Shown here one piece after another: positions 1 through 9,130 of a stretch of DNA of 64,000 nt. The DNA lies in NCBI RefSeq assembly GCF_000403845.2, contig NZ_KE159567.1, forward strand, positions 498,670-562,669. The letters are read 5' to 3'. Source of the DNA: Eubacterium sp. 14-2 (GTDB lineage Bacteria > Bacillota > Clostridia > Lachnospirales > Lachnospiraceae). The notes beneath the pieces are model-generated. The model did not search any database. It worked only from the letters and a program-made list of their open reading frames with translations, and was not told where the DNA came from. Position 1 is the stretch's first letter. Every line of letters starts with the position of its first letter. A program made the translations under genes and the position numbers.

Positions 1-714
1 GAAGGTACTAATAATGTACTTCATGCTGCAATAGAAGCAGGTGTTCAGAAAGTGATATGTCTTAGTACGGATAAAGCAGCTTACCCTATTAATGCAATGG
101 GAACGTCGAAAGCGATGATGGAGCATGTGGTGAAGGCGAACGCAAGGGTTGCGGCAGAACGTGGTGGAACAGTTATCTGTTGTACAAGATATGGAAATGT
201 AATGTGCAGCAGGGGCTCTGTAATTCCATTGTTTATAGAACAGATAAAATCCGGGCAGCCCATAACGGTTACAAATCCTGATATGACAAGATTTCTTATG
301 AATTTAGATGAAGCGGTGGATCTTGTGAAATTTGCATTTACACATGCTAACCCAGGGGATTTGTTTGTTCAGAAATCGGATGCAAGTACCATTGGTGTAT
401 TGGCAAAAGCAGTGCAGCGGCTTTTTGGAGATACGGGTATAAGAATTATTGGGACCCGCCATGGTGAAAAACTTTATGAAACATTAATGACAAAAGAAGA
501 GGGGCTTCGTTCGGTGGATATGGGACAGTATTACAGAGTATCTGCGGATAACAGGGATTTAAATTATGATAAGTATTTTATTGATGGACAGGTTATTACA
601 GAAGCGGAGGAATCTTATACAAGTCATAATACAAAGCTGTTAGATGTGGAAGGAACAGTTGAGAAAATTTTAACAACCGGATATGTGCAGGAGGCATTGA
701 ACAAAGAAGGGTGA
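1..714 (+). CDS. fnlA: UDP-N-acetylglucosamine 4,6-dehydratase/5-epimerase, FnlA/CapE type (5' end outside window)
   Basis: The reading frame is open from base 1, so the N-terminal Rossmann glycine motif lies outside the window. What remains is the second half of an extended short-chain dehydrogenase. STDKAAYP is followed by MGTSKAMME, where an M-x3-K arrangement takes the place of the usual YxxxK. CCTRYGNVMCSRGSVIPLF and a C-terminal sugar-binding part with TRHGEKLYE follow. Family knowledge: FnlA/CapE converts UDP-GlcNAc to a 4-keto-6-deoxy-L-arabino sugar, the first step towards UDP-L-FucNAc. The two downstream genes are the next two enzymes of that route, which makes the call firm. The next gene starts 4 bases after the stop. 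Confidence 0.9.
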   Translation, partial: EGTNNVLHAAIEAGVQKVICLSTDKAAYPINAMGTSKAMMEHVVKANARVAAERGGTVICCTRYGNVMCSRGSVIPLFIEQIKSGQPITVTNPDMTRFLMNLDEAVDLVKFAFTHANPGDLFVQKSDASTIGVLAKAVQRLFGDTGIRIIGTRHGEKLYETLMTKEEGLRSVDMGQYYRVSADNRDLNYDKYFIDGQVITEAEESYTSHNTKLLDVEGTVEKILTTGYVQEALNKEG

Positions 715-718
715 GACA

Positions 719-1951
719 ATGAAAGTTTTGGTTACAGGAAGTAAGGGATTTGTCGGCAAAAACTTAATAGAGAACCTTAAGAATGTCAGAGATGGAAAGA
801 ATCAGACAAGACCGCAGTTGTTGATTACAGATATTTATGAATTTGATGTAGATACGGACGAAGTGATATTGGACGAAGCATGCAAAAAAGCAGATTTTGT
901 TTTCCATCTTGCAGGTGTAAACAGACCGAAAGAAAAAGCAGAGTTTATGAGTGGAAATTTTGGATTTTCCAGTAAGTTGTTGCAGATATTGAAAAAATAT
1001 AATAATAAGTGCCCCGTAATGCTGGCAAGTTCATCCCAGGCCTCTCTTGCAGGTCGATTTGCAGAATCTGAATATGGAAAAAGCAAACTGGAAGGGGAAA
1101 ATTTATTTTTTGAGTATGCTAAGGAAACAGGGGCAAAAGTACTTGTCTATCGTTTTCCGAATCTTTTTGGTAAATGGTGCAGGCCTAATTATAATTCGGC
1201 AGTAGCAACATTTTGTAATGCGGTAGCTAATGATTTGGAATACATGATCAGTGATCCTGCTATTGAGCTGGAACTTTTGTATATAGATGATCTTGTGGAT
1301 GAAATGTTCAACGCCCTCGAAGGAAAAGAGAACCGTTGTGAATACGAAGGGGTGAATACAAAACCATTATCTTCCGGGCGTTATTGTTATGCGCCAATGA
1401 CACATTACGCAACTTTGGGGGAGATTGTGGATTTATTGAAGCAATTTAAATCCATGCCGGCGACGTTTATTATGCCGGAGATACCGGAAGGTTCGTTTGC
1501 GAAAAAACTTTACAGCACGTATCTGTCCTATCTTCCGAAAGGATCGATGTCATATAAATTGAATATGAATGTGGATAACAGGGGAATTTTTACGGAGTTA
1601 ATAAAAACTGGCTCCTGTGGACAGATAAGTGTTAATATTGCCCGTCCTGGAAATATAAGAGGACAGCATTGGCATAATAGCAAATGGGAGATATTTATTG
1701 TAGTCAGTGGCCATGGATTAATTCAGGAGCGTAAGATAGGGATTGATCCTGATACGGGTGAGAAATATCCGGTGGTGGAATTTGAGGTGACAGGTGAAGA
1801 AATGAAAGCCGTACAGATGTTACCAGGATATACGCATAATATTATGAATCTTTCTGATACGGAAGACCTTGTAACGGTAATGTGGGCAAATGAGGCTTTT
1901 AATCCAGACTATCCCGATACATTTTATGAGAAGGTGGAGACTGAGGAATGA
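719..1951 (+). CDS. fnlB: Bifunctional NAD-dependent reductase with C-terminal cupin, FnlB/CapF type
   Basis: A 410-aa protein. The N-terminal SDR domain begins MKVLVTGSKGFVGKNL, a Rossmann motif, and contains EYGKSKLEGE as the YxxxK region and YRFPNLFGKW. From about residue 285 a cupin domain begins (GNIRGQHWHNSKWEIF, then PGYTHNIMNL), supplying the metal-binding histidines. In this family the cupin epimerises C3 of the 4-keto sugar and the SDR reduces C4, giving the UDP-2-acetamido-2,6-dideoxy-L-talose intermediate. The ATG lies 4 bases after the preceding stop. The end overlaps the next start in ATGA, so translation is probably coupled. Length and domain order match CapF. Confidence 0.9.
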   Translation: MKVLVTGSKGFVGKNLIENLKNVRDGKNQTRPQLLITDIYEFDVDTDEVILDEACKKADFVFHLAGVNRPKEKAEFMSGNFGFSSKLLQILKKYNNKCPVMLASSSQASLAGRFAESEYGKSKLEGENLFFEYAKETGAKVLVYRFPNLFGKWCRPNYNSAVATFCNAVANDLEYMISDPAIELELLYIDDLVDEMFNALEGKENRCEYEGVNTKPLSSGRYCYAPMTHYATLGEIVDLLKQFKSMPATFIMPEIPEGSFAKKLYSTYLSYLPKGSMSYKLNMNVDNRGIFTELIKTGSCGQISVNIARPGNIRGQHWHNSKWEIFIVVSGHGLIQERKIGIDPDTGEKYPVVEFEVTGEEMKAVQMLPGYTHNIMNLSDTEDLVTVMWANEAFNPDYPDTFYEKVETEE

Positions 1952-3147
1952 AAACAGAATTTAATGATATCAAATGGCAGGAAAACGGTAGAATTAAGAT
2001 TTTGATTATAGTAGGCACAAGACCGGAGATTATTCGTCTGTCAGCAGTTATTAATAAATGTCGGGTATATTTTGATACTATTCTTGCCCATACGGGGCAG
2101 AATTATGATTATAACCTTAATGGTGTATTTTTTAAAGATCTTGGTCTTGCGGATCCGGATGTATATCTGAATGCGGTGGGGGATGATCTCGGAAGTACGA
2201 TGGGGAATATTATTGCGGCTTCTTATAAAATGATGGCGCATATAAAGCCGGATGCTATTCTTGTTCTGGGTGATACAAATTCCTGTTTGTCGGTTATTGG
2301 AGCTAAACGCCTTCATATTCCAATTTTCCATATGGAAGCGGGAAACCGCTGTAAGGATGAATGTCTGCCGGAGGAAACAAATCGAAGGATTGTTGATATC
2401 ATTTCCGATGTGAATCTCGCTTATTCGGAGCATGCGAGGCGATATCTGGCAGAATGTGGTCTTCCGAAAGAGCGTACGTATGTTACGGGTTCTCCTATGG
2501 CAGAAGTATTGAGTAATAATCTCCAGCCTATATTGGATTCTGATATTCATAGAAGGTTGAGTGATGAAATTGGTGTGAATATTAAGAAAGGAAAATATAT
2601 ACTGCTTTCTGCTCATCGTGAGGAAAATATAGACACAGAAAAAAATTTCCTGTCTTTGTTTCGGGCAGTAAATGCAATGGCGGAAAAATATAATATGCCA
2701 GTTCTCTATTCCTGCCATCCGAGGAGCAGAAAACGTATTGAGGAAAGTCATTTTCAGCTTGATCCTCGTGTAATTGCTCATGAACCATTAGGTTTTCACG
2801 ATTATAATTGTTTACAGGTCAATGCATATGCCGTTGTGTCTGATTCTGGTACGTTGCCGGAGGAAAGCAGTTATTTTACTTCTATTGATATGTCATTTCC
2901 TGCTATTTGTATAAGGACGAGTACAGAGAGACCGGAGGCCCTGGACAGGGGATGTTTTGTATTGTCAGGAATCAATACAGAAGGATTGTTACAGTCGGTA
3001 GAATTGGCGGTAGCAATGAACATGAATGGAGATTTTGGAATTCCAGTGCCGGATTATACAGATATAAATGTCAGTACTAAAGTTATAAAAATTATACAGT
3101 CTTATAAAGATACGATTAATCGTTTTGTATGGCGAAAGGAAATGTAG
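1948..3147 (+). CDS. fnlC: UDP-GlcNAc 2-epimerase family protein, FnlC/CapG type
   Basis: A 399-aa GT-B-fold epimerase. IIVGTRPEIIRLS near the N-terminus, HTGQNYDYN, MEAGNRCKDECLPEETNRR, LSAHREEN and SDSGTLPEES are the family's substrate-binding and catalytic motifs. After the fnlA and fnlB products, a 2-epimerase of this type makes UDP-N-acetyl-L-fucosamine. The general WecB reaction (UDP-GlcNAc to UDP-ManNAc) is the alternative, but gene order argues for the FucNAc route. The start overlaps the fnlB stop by 4 bases. GAGACTGAGGA upstream can serve as ribosome binding site inside fnlB. Confidence 0.9.
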   Translation: MKTEFNDIKWQENGRIKILIIVGTRPEIIRLSAVINKCRVYFDTILAHTGQNYDYNLNGVFFKDLGLADPDVYLNAVGDDLGSTMGNIIAASYKMMAHIKPDAILVLGDTNSCLSVIGAKRLHIPIFHMEAGNRCKDECLPEETNRRIVDIISDVNLAYSEHARRYLAECGLPKERTYVTGSPMAEVLSNNLQPILDSDIHRRLSDEIGVNIKKGKYILLSAHREENIDTEKNFLSLFRAVNAMAEKYNMPVLYSCHPRSRKRIEESHFQLDPRVIAHEPLGFHDYNCLQVNAYAVVSDSGTLPEESSYFTSIDMSFPAICIRTSTERPEALDRGCFVLSGINTEGLLQSVELAVAMNMNGDFGIPVPDYTDINVSTKVIKIIQSYKDTINRFVWRKEM

Positions 3148-3162
3148 GGATGGAGGAAATTA

Positions 3163-4314
3163 ATGGAATTCAGAGATTTAAAGCGACAATATGAAAGACT
3201 CAAAGTAGCTATTGATGCTCAAATTGAAAAAGTTATATCTTCTGCTCATTTCATATCAGGAGAAGCAGTTGGAGAAATTGAATCTGCTCTGGCAGAATAC
3301 GTGGGGGTTAAATATTGCATAAGTTGTGGTAACGGAACGGATGCAATTTCGATTGCTTTGCTTGCCCATAATGTTGGTTCAGGCGACGCAGTGTTTGTTC
3401 CGGATTTTACTTTTTTCTCAAGTGGTGAGTGCCCGGCAGCAGTTGGTGCCACACCTGTTTTTGTAGATGTGAGAAAGGATACTTATAATCTTGATGTTGA
3501 CTCACTGGAACGTGCAGTGAGGAGAGTAATTAAAGAAGGAAAATTGATCCCCCGTGCAGTGATTGCAGTGGATTTGTTCGGGCTTCCTTTTGACTATGAG
3601 GCTGTTCGTTCTGTCTGTAATAAATATGATCTTCTTTTAGTGGAAGATGCTGCGCAGGGGTTTGGTGGAGTATATAATGGAAGAAAGGCCTGCAGCCTTG
3701 GAGATATTTCAACCACGTCTTTCTTTCCGGCAAAACCATTAGGCTGTTATGGAGATGGTGGTGCAATATTTACAGATGATGAAAGTATTGCCAATTTGTG
3801 TCGTTCGATTGCAGTTCATGGTAAAAATGCAGGCGATAAATATGATAACGTCAGAATTGGTATGAACAGTAGATTGGATACATTACAGGCGGCAATACTT
3901 TTACCAAAGTTACAGGCATTTAAAGACTATGAATTAGAGAATGTAAATAAAGTAGCGGATTTTTATACTGAAAAATTAGAGGAAATTGAAGGATTGATAC
4001 TTCCTGCAGTGCCAGAAAACTGTTATTCATCTTGGGCACAATATACAGTGCAGTTGCCTGAAACAGTTAATCGCGCAGTAGTGCAAAATTTTTTGAAGAA
4101 TTCTGGAATTCCGACAAACATTTATTATATTAAACCTATGCATAAACAGGGGGCATTTTCAAATACATTTAGCGAAGTGGCAGATTGCCCGATAACAGAA
4201 GGATTGTGTGAACATGTACTTTGTCTGCCAGTTCATCCATATTTGATGGAATGTGAAGTGAATGAAGTGGTTTGTGCTTTGAAGGAGGTTCTCCATAATT
4301 ACCGGGCTATATAA
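3163..4314 (+). CDS. DegT/DnrJ/EryC1/StrS sugar aminotransferase, WbpE-like
   Basis: A 383-aa PLP-dependent fold-type I aminotransferase. CISCGNGTDAISIAL binds the cofactor phosphate, LVEDAAQGFGG carries the aspartate facing the pyridine ring, and TSFFPAKPLGCYGDGGAI holds the Schiff-base lysine (K in PAKP). HGKNAGDKY and SRLDTLQAAIL are the usual later motifs. As I recall P. aeruginosa WbpE, which aminates the 3-keto group of UDP-GlcNAc3-keto-uronate, these motifs resemble it closely. No WbpA/WbpB oxidase pair is visible here; it could lie upstream of the window. The gene follows fnlC by 15 bases, with GGGATGGAGGAAAT as ribosome binding site. The substrate is inferred, not shown. Confidence 0.85.
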   Translation: MEFRDLKRQYERLKVAIDAQIEKVISSAHFISGEAVGEIESALAEYVGVKYCISCGNGTDAISIALLAHNVGSGDAVFVPDFTFFSSGECPAAVGATPVFVDVRKDTYNLDVDSLERAVRRVIKEGKLIPRAVIAVDLFGLPFDYEAVRSVCNKYDLLLVEDAAQGFGGVYNGRKACSLGDISTTSFFPAKPLGCYGDGGAIFTDDESIANLCRSIAVHGKNAGDKYDNVRIGMNSRLDTLQAAILLPKLQAFKDYELENVNKVADFYTEKLEEIEGLILPAVPENCYSSWAQYTVQLPETVNRAVVQNFLKNSGIPTNIYYIKPMHKQGAFSNTFSEVADCPITEGLCEHVLCLPVHPYLMECEVNEVVCALKEVLHNYRAI

Positions 4315-4407
4315 AGGGGAAAGTGAGAGAGGTATGATTAATGGGAATAGAAGGAATTGTATGAATTGATAAACAGATTGTATTTAAGGTAGTTTGGAGG
4401 AAATAGG

Positions 4408-5814
4408 ATGGGAACTCAGGAAAAGATGGAACGGGAGATAAGTCTGACAGAATTATTTTGGGACATTTTGTTTTGTTGGCGGCAGATTATCTGTATGGGT
4501 GTGCTGGTTGCTTTGATGGTTAGTGGTGTAAAGTATGTTTTAGACACCAGGGCTTATCATATAGCTCAAAATGCAGATGTAGGACAGGAAAGTCAGTTAA
4601 CTGCTGAAGAACAGGAACAGCTTGAAGATGCCAGGATAATGATAGAGCGAATTGAAAATTATCAGAAATATCTGAATGAGTCAGCATTGATGCAAATTGA
4701 TCCTTATAAAAAACCTGTTATTGAGTTACAATATTACGTGAAGTCTGATTATACGTATAATTATACACAGGATAATCAGACTGATTATACCAATGATTTA
4801 ATGTCTTTGTATTATAATTATGTCAGAAGTGGAGAAATGAGTAATAAACTGATAGAAGCCACAAAACTTTCTATTGATCAGGCAGATTATAGTGAGCTTT
4901 GTTCTGTGTCACAAAATGGAAGCACTATGGTTATTATTTTTACATGGGCTGAGGGAAAGAAACTGGAAGAGATTTCTGAATTTATTAAATCGCAATTGCT
5001 TGAAAAGGAATCAGAGTTTCAGGAAGTTGGTTCGCATAAGCTAAAGTTATTAAGGGAGTCACAGAATGTGATTGCTGATACTGATTTAGCTGAAAGAAAA
5101 AATACATTTTCCAACAATATTGCATATATTAATACACAATTAACTAATTTAAAGAATAGTATGTCAGAAGAACAGCTAAAATTGCTGAATAGCGAGGAGG
5201 GGATGGAAGAAGGATATGTTAAAACAGAGCCTGTAAAACCCGTCCCCAGCAAAAAATATTTCCTCCTTGGTGCTTTCCTTGGAATTTTTCTGGTATGCGC
5301 ATGGGCAGCCTGTAAAATGCTTTTTACCGCCCGGCTGCAGAATCCGGAAGAAATCCGTGCTCTGTATAATACCAGACTGTTAGGGGAAGTAACAGTAAAA
5401 TCAAAGAAAAAACGTTTTCTGTCAGTGATTGACGATAAACTTCTGGCTATAAAAAACAGAAGAAAGAAGAAGTTATCTGTAGAGCAGCAGGTTAAGGTAA
5501 TAGCTGCCAATATTTCTCTTTCCTGCAAGCAGCAGGGGATAGAAAATATCTATATGACAGGCAGTGAATATGAGAATGCAGATATTGCCACATTAGATAT
5601 GCTGAAGCGGGAATTAACCAGTCAGAATATTCAGGTAAAAGAGGGAGGCAATATATTCTATGATGCTGAATCTTTAAAACAGGGTACGGAAATCGGCAAT
5701 ATGATTTTTGTGGAACAGACAGGGGAATCCATTTATGACGAAATTTCCAATGAACTGAATCTGGCCAGAGAGCAGAAGAATCAGATTCTGGGAGTTGTGG
5801 TATTAGTATATTGA
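4408..5814 (+). CDS. Wzz/CapA-type polysaccharide co-polymerase with a degenerate kinase-like C-terminal domain
   Basis: A 468-aa membrane protein. A first membrane span lies near residues 18-45. A long extracytoplasmic helical region contains coiled-coil-like EQEQLEDARIMIERIENY and a conserved-looking EPVKPVPSKKYFLLGAF proline motif leading into the second span (about 280-302). This is the Wzz/CapA layout that sets chain length in Wzx/Wzy capsule systems. About 150 cytoplasmic residues follow, with strands IYMTGS and NMIFVEQTGESI and ending ILGVVVLVY. That order resembles the P-loop fold of the partner BY-kinase (CpsD/CapB), but no Walker A GxGKS is present. Start chosen at ATG 4408 behind TTTGGAGGAAATAGG. 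A 93-base gap separates it from the aminotransferase. Confidence 0.8.
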   Translation: MGTQEKMEREISLTELFWDILFCWRQIICMGVLVALMVSGVKYVLDTRAYHIAQNADVGQESQLTAEEQEQLEDARIMIERIENYQKYLNESALMQIDPYKKPVIELQYYVKSDYTYNYTQDNQTDYTNDLMSLYYNYVRSGEMSNKLIEATKLSIDQADYSELCSVSQNGSTMVIIFTWAEGKKLEEISEFIKSQLLEKESEFQEVGSHKLKLLRESQNVIADTDLAERKNTFSNNIAYINTQLTNLKNSMSEEQLKLLNSEEGMEEGYVKTEPVKPVPSKKYFLLGAFLGIFLVCAWAACKMLFTARLQNPEEIRALYNTRLLGEVTVKSKKKRFLSVIDDKLLAIKNRRKKKLSVEQQVKVIAANISLSCKQQGIENIYMTGSEYENADIATLDMLKRELTSQNIQVKEGGNIFYDAESLKQGTEIGNMIFVEQTGESIYDEISNELNLAREQKNQILGVVVLVY

Positions 5815-5837
5815 TTAAAAAAGTGAAATAAAAATTG

Positions 5838-5889
5838 AAACTGCCACACCACACCATGGATTTGCTATCATGGTGTGGTGTGGCAGTTT
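5838..5889. terminator. Perfect 21-bp bidirectional terminator hairpin
   Basis: Arms 5838-5858 and 5869-5889 are exact reverse complements around a 10-base loop. An A-run precedes the stem and TTTT follows, so the hairpin can stop transcription from both sides. It separates the plus-strand capsule operon from the minus-strand membrane-protein operon. Confidence 0.9.
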
Positions 5890-5912
5890 TACAGTCTGGG
5901 CTCTGGGCAGGC

Positions 5913-6737
5913 TCACCCCACCCGCCACACTGTAAAATGCTCCGTCTCTCCTATCTCATCATATCCCATCTCTTCAAAATATCCGTCAAGCCCTTTCTCC
6001 TTATTGGGAATGATATACCGGATATGAAATCTCCTGACATAACGTTTCAGAATATCCGATTCCACCGGCACTCCGTAGTAAAGCAGCATGGTAAGAATAT
6101 GATGGCTGCTCCGCTCATTCAGGACCTGCTCCACAGAAGACGGATCTGCAGGATTCATGGACCAGTTCAGGATGTCCTTCCGCCGAATGGTATTGTAAAT
6201 GGAAGGGTTATACTGGCGCAGTTCCAGAAGCTGTATATCTGCAAAAAGGCAGCGTTTCGGTTCAGAAGTTTGGGCGTCTTCCTCAATCATATCTGCAATG
6301 GCAATGGACTCATCACTGATTTTGTAGATATTTTCCGCAGGAACCATATGGGGCAGCTGACATTCTCCCGCTGCAGCTGCCAGGATAAGGAAAAGAGCCA
6401 GAGCAGCAGCCTGTTTCCACCGTCTGGTAAATCGGTAAACCAGGCAGACGATGGAAAAAGCCAGCACCAGATTGACCGGCAGAAGCCAGAAAATCCGGCG
6501 GATTCGGGAAGACAGGCCAATCTTGTCCGCAACAGGAATCATCAGATAAGGATTGAATACGGTAAGTAAGGCAAACAGCACCGGATAGACGAAGATGGTT
6601 TTTAAATCTCTTTTTTTCAGGAGCCAGAATACGGCCAAGGCCAGCACATAAGCCAGGAAAAAAATTACAATATTGGAAAATGCATCGTCAAAGGCTTTGT
6701 TCAGAAAGTCCATGCCTGGTTTATACAAATTCTGCAT
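5913..6737 (-). CDS. Membrane protein with soluble C-terminal domain; probable second half of a DUF6077/GT-C-like protein
   Basis: A 274-aa protein. The N-terminal half has about four hydrophobic spans (NIVIFFLAYVLALAVFWLL, IFVYPVLFALLTVF, RIRRIFWLLPVNLVLAF and AAALALFLILAAAA). The C-terminal half is soluble (RCLFADIQLLELRQYNP ... RFHIRYIIPNKEKGL ... TVWRVG). The start at 6737 has a clear site, TAGGAGGATTGTT. The gene lies 10 bases after the stop of the gene at 6748-7890, in another frame. The two together look like one long membrane protein with a periplasmic-type tail, so this may be a split gene. A competing plus-strand reading frame at 5835-6569 lacks membrane or family features and is treated as a shadow. 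No defined function. Confidence 0.65.
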   Translation of the reverse strand: MQNLYKPGMDFLNKAFDDAFSNIVIFFLAYVLALAVFWLLKKRDLKTIFVYPVLFALLTVFNPYLMIPVADKIGLSSRIRRIFWLLPVNLVLAFSIVCLVYRFTRRWKQAAALALFLILAAAAGECQLPHMVPAENIYKISDESIAIADMIEEDAQTSEPKRCLFADIQLLELRQYNPSIYNTIRRKDILNWSMNPADPSSVEQVLNERSSHHILTMLLYYGVPVESDILKRYVRRFHIRYIIPNKEKGLDGYFEEMGYDEIGETEHFTVWRVG

Positions 6738-6747
6738 AACAATCCTC

Positions 6748-7890
6748 CTAACCGGTATAAATAAACAGATGATGTTTCGTCAGCAGGTAAGCCGCTCCAT
6801 ACAATATACAGGGAAACAGGCAGACAGCATATCGTATCCAGATATACAGCGAAGGTTTTGCCGAGGCCTGCATCAGGCGGAAGCGGCTTTTGCCTTTCAC
6901 GGATTCCCAGAGTACAGAAGTATCTTTCTTACAGAATCCCAGAGGAATCAGGCAAATGCTCAGTTCAAAAGGCAGCATGTAAATTGCTGACATGTTCAGG
7001 CCGAAGCTGGCCCATATAATCAGGAACAGCTCCATCCAGTGGTGGTGATTCCGGTATTCCCTGGCAATTTTCAGGAACAGCAGAAACACAGCCGGCATGA
7101 TAATACAGGCCAGAATGGTTTTTCCCTCAAATGCACGGAAGAATAAAAATTCTGCACTGGTATATAAGTTAAAACTGAACAGATTCAGCCAGAACAGACA
7201 AAATACCAGGAGCGCGCTTTTTTTTCTGGAGAGGGGAAAAAGCTGACGCCCCAGCTGATAGTAAATCAGATTGGCCATAATCACCATCAGAGTGGTTTCC
7301 ACGGTTCTGGTTTCAATCAGGGGTGCAAGGCCGGTCAGAGTGCAGATAACTGCGCTGTGATTCTGGTAGGTTTCCAACAGATACTCCGCATCCAGCCTGT
7401 CCAGCAGGTGGCCGGTATAGGGGCTGTACTGGCTGATGGTATCAGTGTATACCGAGGAACTCACGTCTCCGATATAATAGGACTGATCCCACAGGGCGTA
7501 AGTCTCTCCATTGTAATTGGTCAGACAAATCTGAATCAGCACAAGGAAAATCAGAAACAGGAATATCCATTTATATTCTGACAGCAATTCTTTTCGCTGG
7601 TTCCATTTTTCTTTTAAAATCTTCCGATTTCGCAGAAAATACAGGAGGGCAGTAACAGCCAGCAGGAAACACCAGAGCTTTGCTAACAGTGACAGGGGCT
7701 GCAGTGTGAATTTCAGCGGAAGGGCGGCTGCCTGAAACAGAAGAAAGAAGAGGAAAAACCCAAGGATTATCCGGTAAGATAAGGAAGTCTCCTGAGATTT
7801 TGTAAAGCTCAGGAACAGGTCTCCTAACATATAGCTGAAAATCAGATACAGCAGAATAATAACCATGCACAATAAATAAATGTTTGTCAT
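6748..7890 (-). CDS. Polytopic membrane protein, DUF6077-like
   Basis: A 380-aa protein with about nine or ten hydrophobic segments. The outside-facing loop NGETYALWDQSYYIGDVSSS follows a span ending in ICLTNY. Such an acidic and aromatic loop after a membrane segment is usual in GT-C-like glycosyltransferases, but no catalytic motif can be proved by eye. The start at 7890 sits behind GGGAGGAATTAAG, one base after the stop of the upstream gene, so the three minus-strand genes form one operon. The protein ends IYTG right before the ribosome binding site of the next gene. The assignment to the clostridial DUF6077 group is from memory of the family's look. Placement between capsule and LCP genes suggests an envelope-polymer role. 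Confidence 0.65.
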   Translation of the reverse strand: MTNIYLLCMVIILLYLIFSYMLGDLFLSFTKSQETSLSYRIILGFFLFFLLFQAAALPLKFTLQPLSLLAKLWCFLLAVTALLYFLRNRKILKEKWNQRKELLSEYKWIFLFLIFLVLIQICLTNYNGETYALWDQSYYIGDVSSSVYTDTISQYSPYTGHLLDRLDAEYLLETYQNHSAVICTLTGLAPLIETRTVETTLMVIMANLIYYQLGRQLFPLSRKKSALLVFCLFWLNLFSFNLYTSAEFLFFRAFEGKTILACIIMPAVFLLFLKIAREYRNHHHWMELFLIIWASFGLNMSAIYMLPFELSICLIPLGFCKKDTSVLWESVKGKSRFRLMQASAKPSLYIWIRYAVCLFPCILYGAAYLLTKHHLFIYTG

Positions 7891-7891
7891 C

Positions 7892-9130
7892 TTAATTCCT
7901 CCCTGCCGAGTTCCATATGGTGTGTAGTGACCGGCGGATTTGCGGTAAATCCAGCATGGAATAGAAAAACAGCATCCAGGGCCAGAAGGCCGCAGTCAGA
8001 GCCCGAAAGGTAACGGCTGTCTCCATAAGTCCGTGGGCAGGCGCCAGCACATAGCTCAGGAAAGGCAGCATGCCGATAAAAATAAGAGGCAGGTTTCTCA
8101 CACAGGTCTGCCGGGTTTTATGCCCCGTAAAAAACAGAATCATGTATATTGCAAAAACTGCCAGTATCAGAATCAGAAGGGTTTTCTTTCCAAAACCCAC
8201 ATGAGAAAGAAATCCGTTCAGATTTTCAAAAAGCATGGTTTTAAGTGAGCCGGCTGAGAAAGACGAACCGAAACAGTATTCTTTGATCCGGGCCATATAT
8301 GCAGGAAACAGGTTGCTTCCGGTGAATAATACAGTCAGTACCCATTTGGTTATGGTCAGAAGCAGATAACCCAGGAACCAGAAAAGGGTACAGCCCGTCA
8401 GAGATTTCCACACAGCGCTGGCTTTCTGTTTTGGCCCATAGTCACGGAAAGAAAGAAAGGCAATGGTAAGAGGAAGGCTCAGGGCAATAACCGGAACAGT
8501 TCCCGTATCCAGGAAAGCAGTGACTGCTCCGATTCCGTAAAAGGAAAAAAGAAGCCGGTGCAGGTTTTCTTCCCGGAATAATTCTTTTTTTCCGCACAGG
8601 AACAGAATGGAACAGAATGCGGTAAGGAAACATCCGGTCTGAGGCAGTGTCCAGGAAACGGGAAGAATGTCTGCCCATAAAAAGAAAAAGAGGAAAAAAA
8701 ATCCGTATGGAGCGGAATACGTTCTGCTGATTTTCCAGGCGGCGCCGAACAGAAGCATGAAAAAAGCAATCATGCAGAGATAACGAATCTGGCCGATATG
8801 AAAAAAGCACAGCAAAAACCGGCCCGGTGCCTGCATTCCGTTCCAGCGAAATCCCTGGTCCTGTCCTGTGAGCGTGTTCCACAGTGTGGAATATTCCGGA
8901 TTCTGATTCAGAGAAGTCAGAAATTCCGTTTCCGGTTTCAGGGAAGGGGTGTCTCCCGGCAGACAGCCGTTCTCAGGAAATTCAGACAGCAGCTGCAGAG
9001 ACAGTTCTCTGTGCCCCATAATTTTTTCGTCCGGAATGCAGTGAGACGCAAAAACCAGAAAAAGAAAAAGTGCGGTCAGAAAAAAGTGCAGTCTGCCAAA
9101 AGCATGTATTTTACGAAAATGAGATTCCAT
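7892..9130 (-). CDS. Polytopic membrane protein, first gene of a minus-strand operon
   Basis: A 412-aa protein. A first span near residues 14-30 (LHFFLTALFLFLVFASH) is followed by about 80 soluble residues (PENGCLPGDTPSLKPETEF, then LTGQDQGFRWNGMQAPGR) and eight or so further spans. One span followed by an extracytoplasmic domain and a multi-span body is compatible with a GT-C or polymerase-like envelope protein, but I do not recognise a family. The start at 9130 follows GAGGTGG. The stop touches the next start (TAAGATG). Codon use is similar to the flanking genes. Confidence 0.6.
   Translation of the reverse strand: MESHFRKIHAFGRLHFFLTALFLFLVFASHCIPDEKIMGHRELSLQLLSEFPENGCLPGDTPSLKPETEFLTSLNQNPEYSTLWNTLTGQDQGFRWNGMQAPGRFLLCFFHIGQIRYLCMIAFFMLLFGAAWKISRTYSAPYGFFFLFFFLWADILPVSWTLPQTGCFLTAFCSILFLCGKKELFREENLHRLLFSFYGIGAVTAFLDTGTVPVIALSLPLTIAFLSFRDYGPKQKASAVWKSLTGCTLFWFLGYLLLTITKWVLTVLFTGSNLFPAYMARIKEYCFGSSFSAGSLKTMLFENLNGFLSHVGFGKKTLLILILAVFAIYMILFFTGHKTRQTCVRNLPLIFIGMLPFLSYVLAPAHGLMETAVTFRALTAAFWPWMLFFYSMLDLPQIRRSLHTIWNSAGRN

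Noticed and set aside
2041..2781. Minus-strand 246-residue frame opposite fnlC
   Set aside because: Antisense shadow with Ile/Phe/Arg-rich low-complexity composition.
5835..6569. Plus-strand 244-residue reading frame
   Set aside because: It overlaps a minus-strand gene that has a ribosome binding site and membrane spans. The plus-strand frame begins inside the terminator hairpin and its translation has no domain features.
8442..8882. Minus-strand 146-residue frame within the membrane-protein gene 7892-9130
   Set aside because: An alternative frame of the same strand without a ribosome binding site; the longer frame has spans and a good start.
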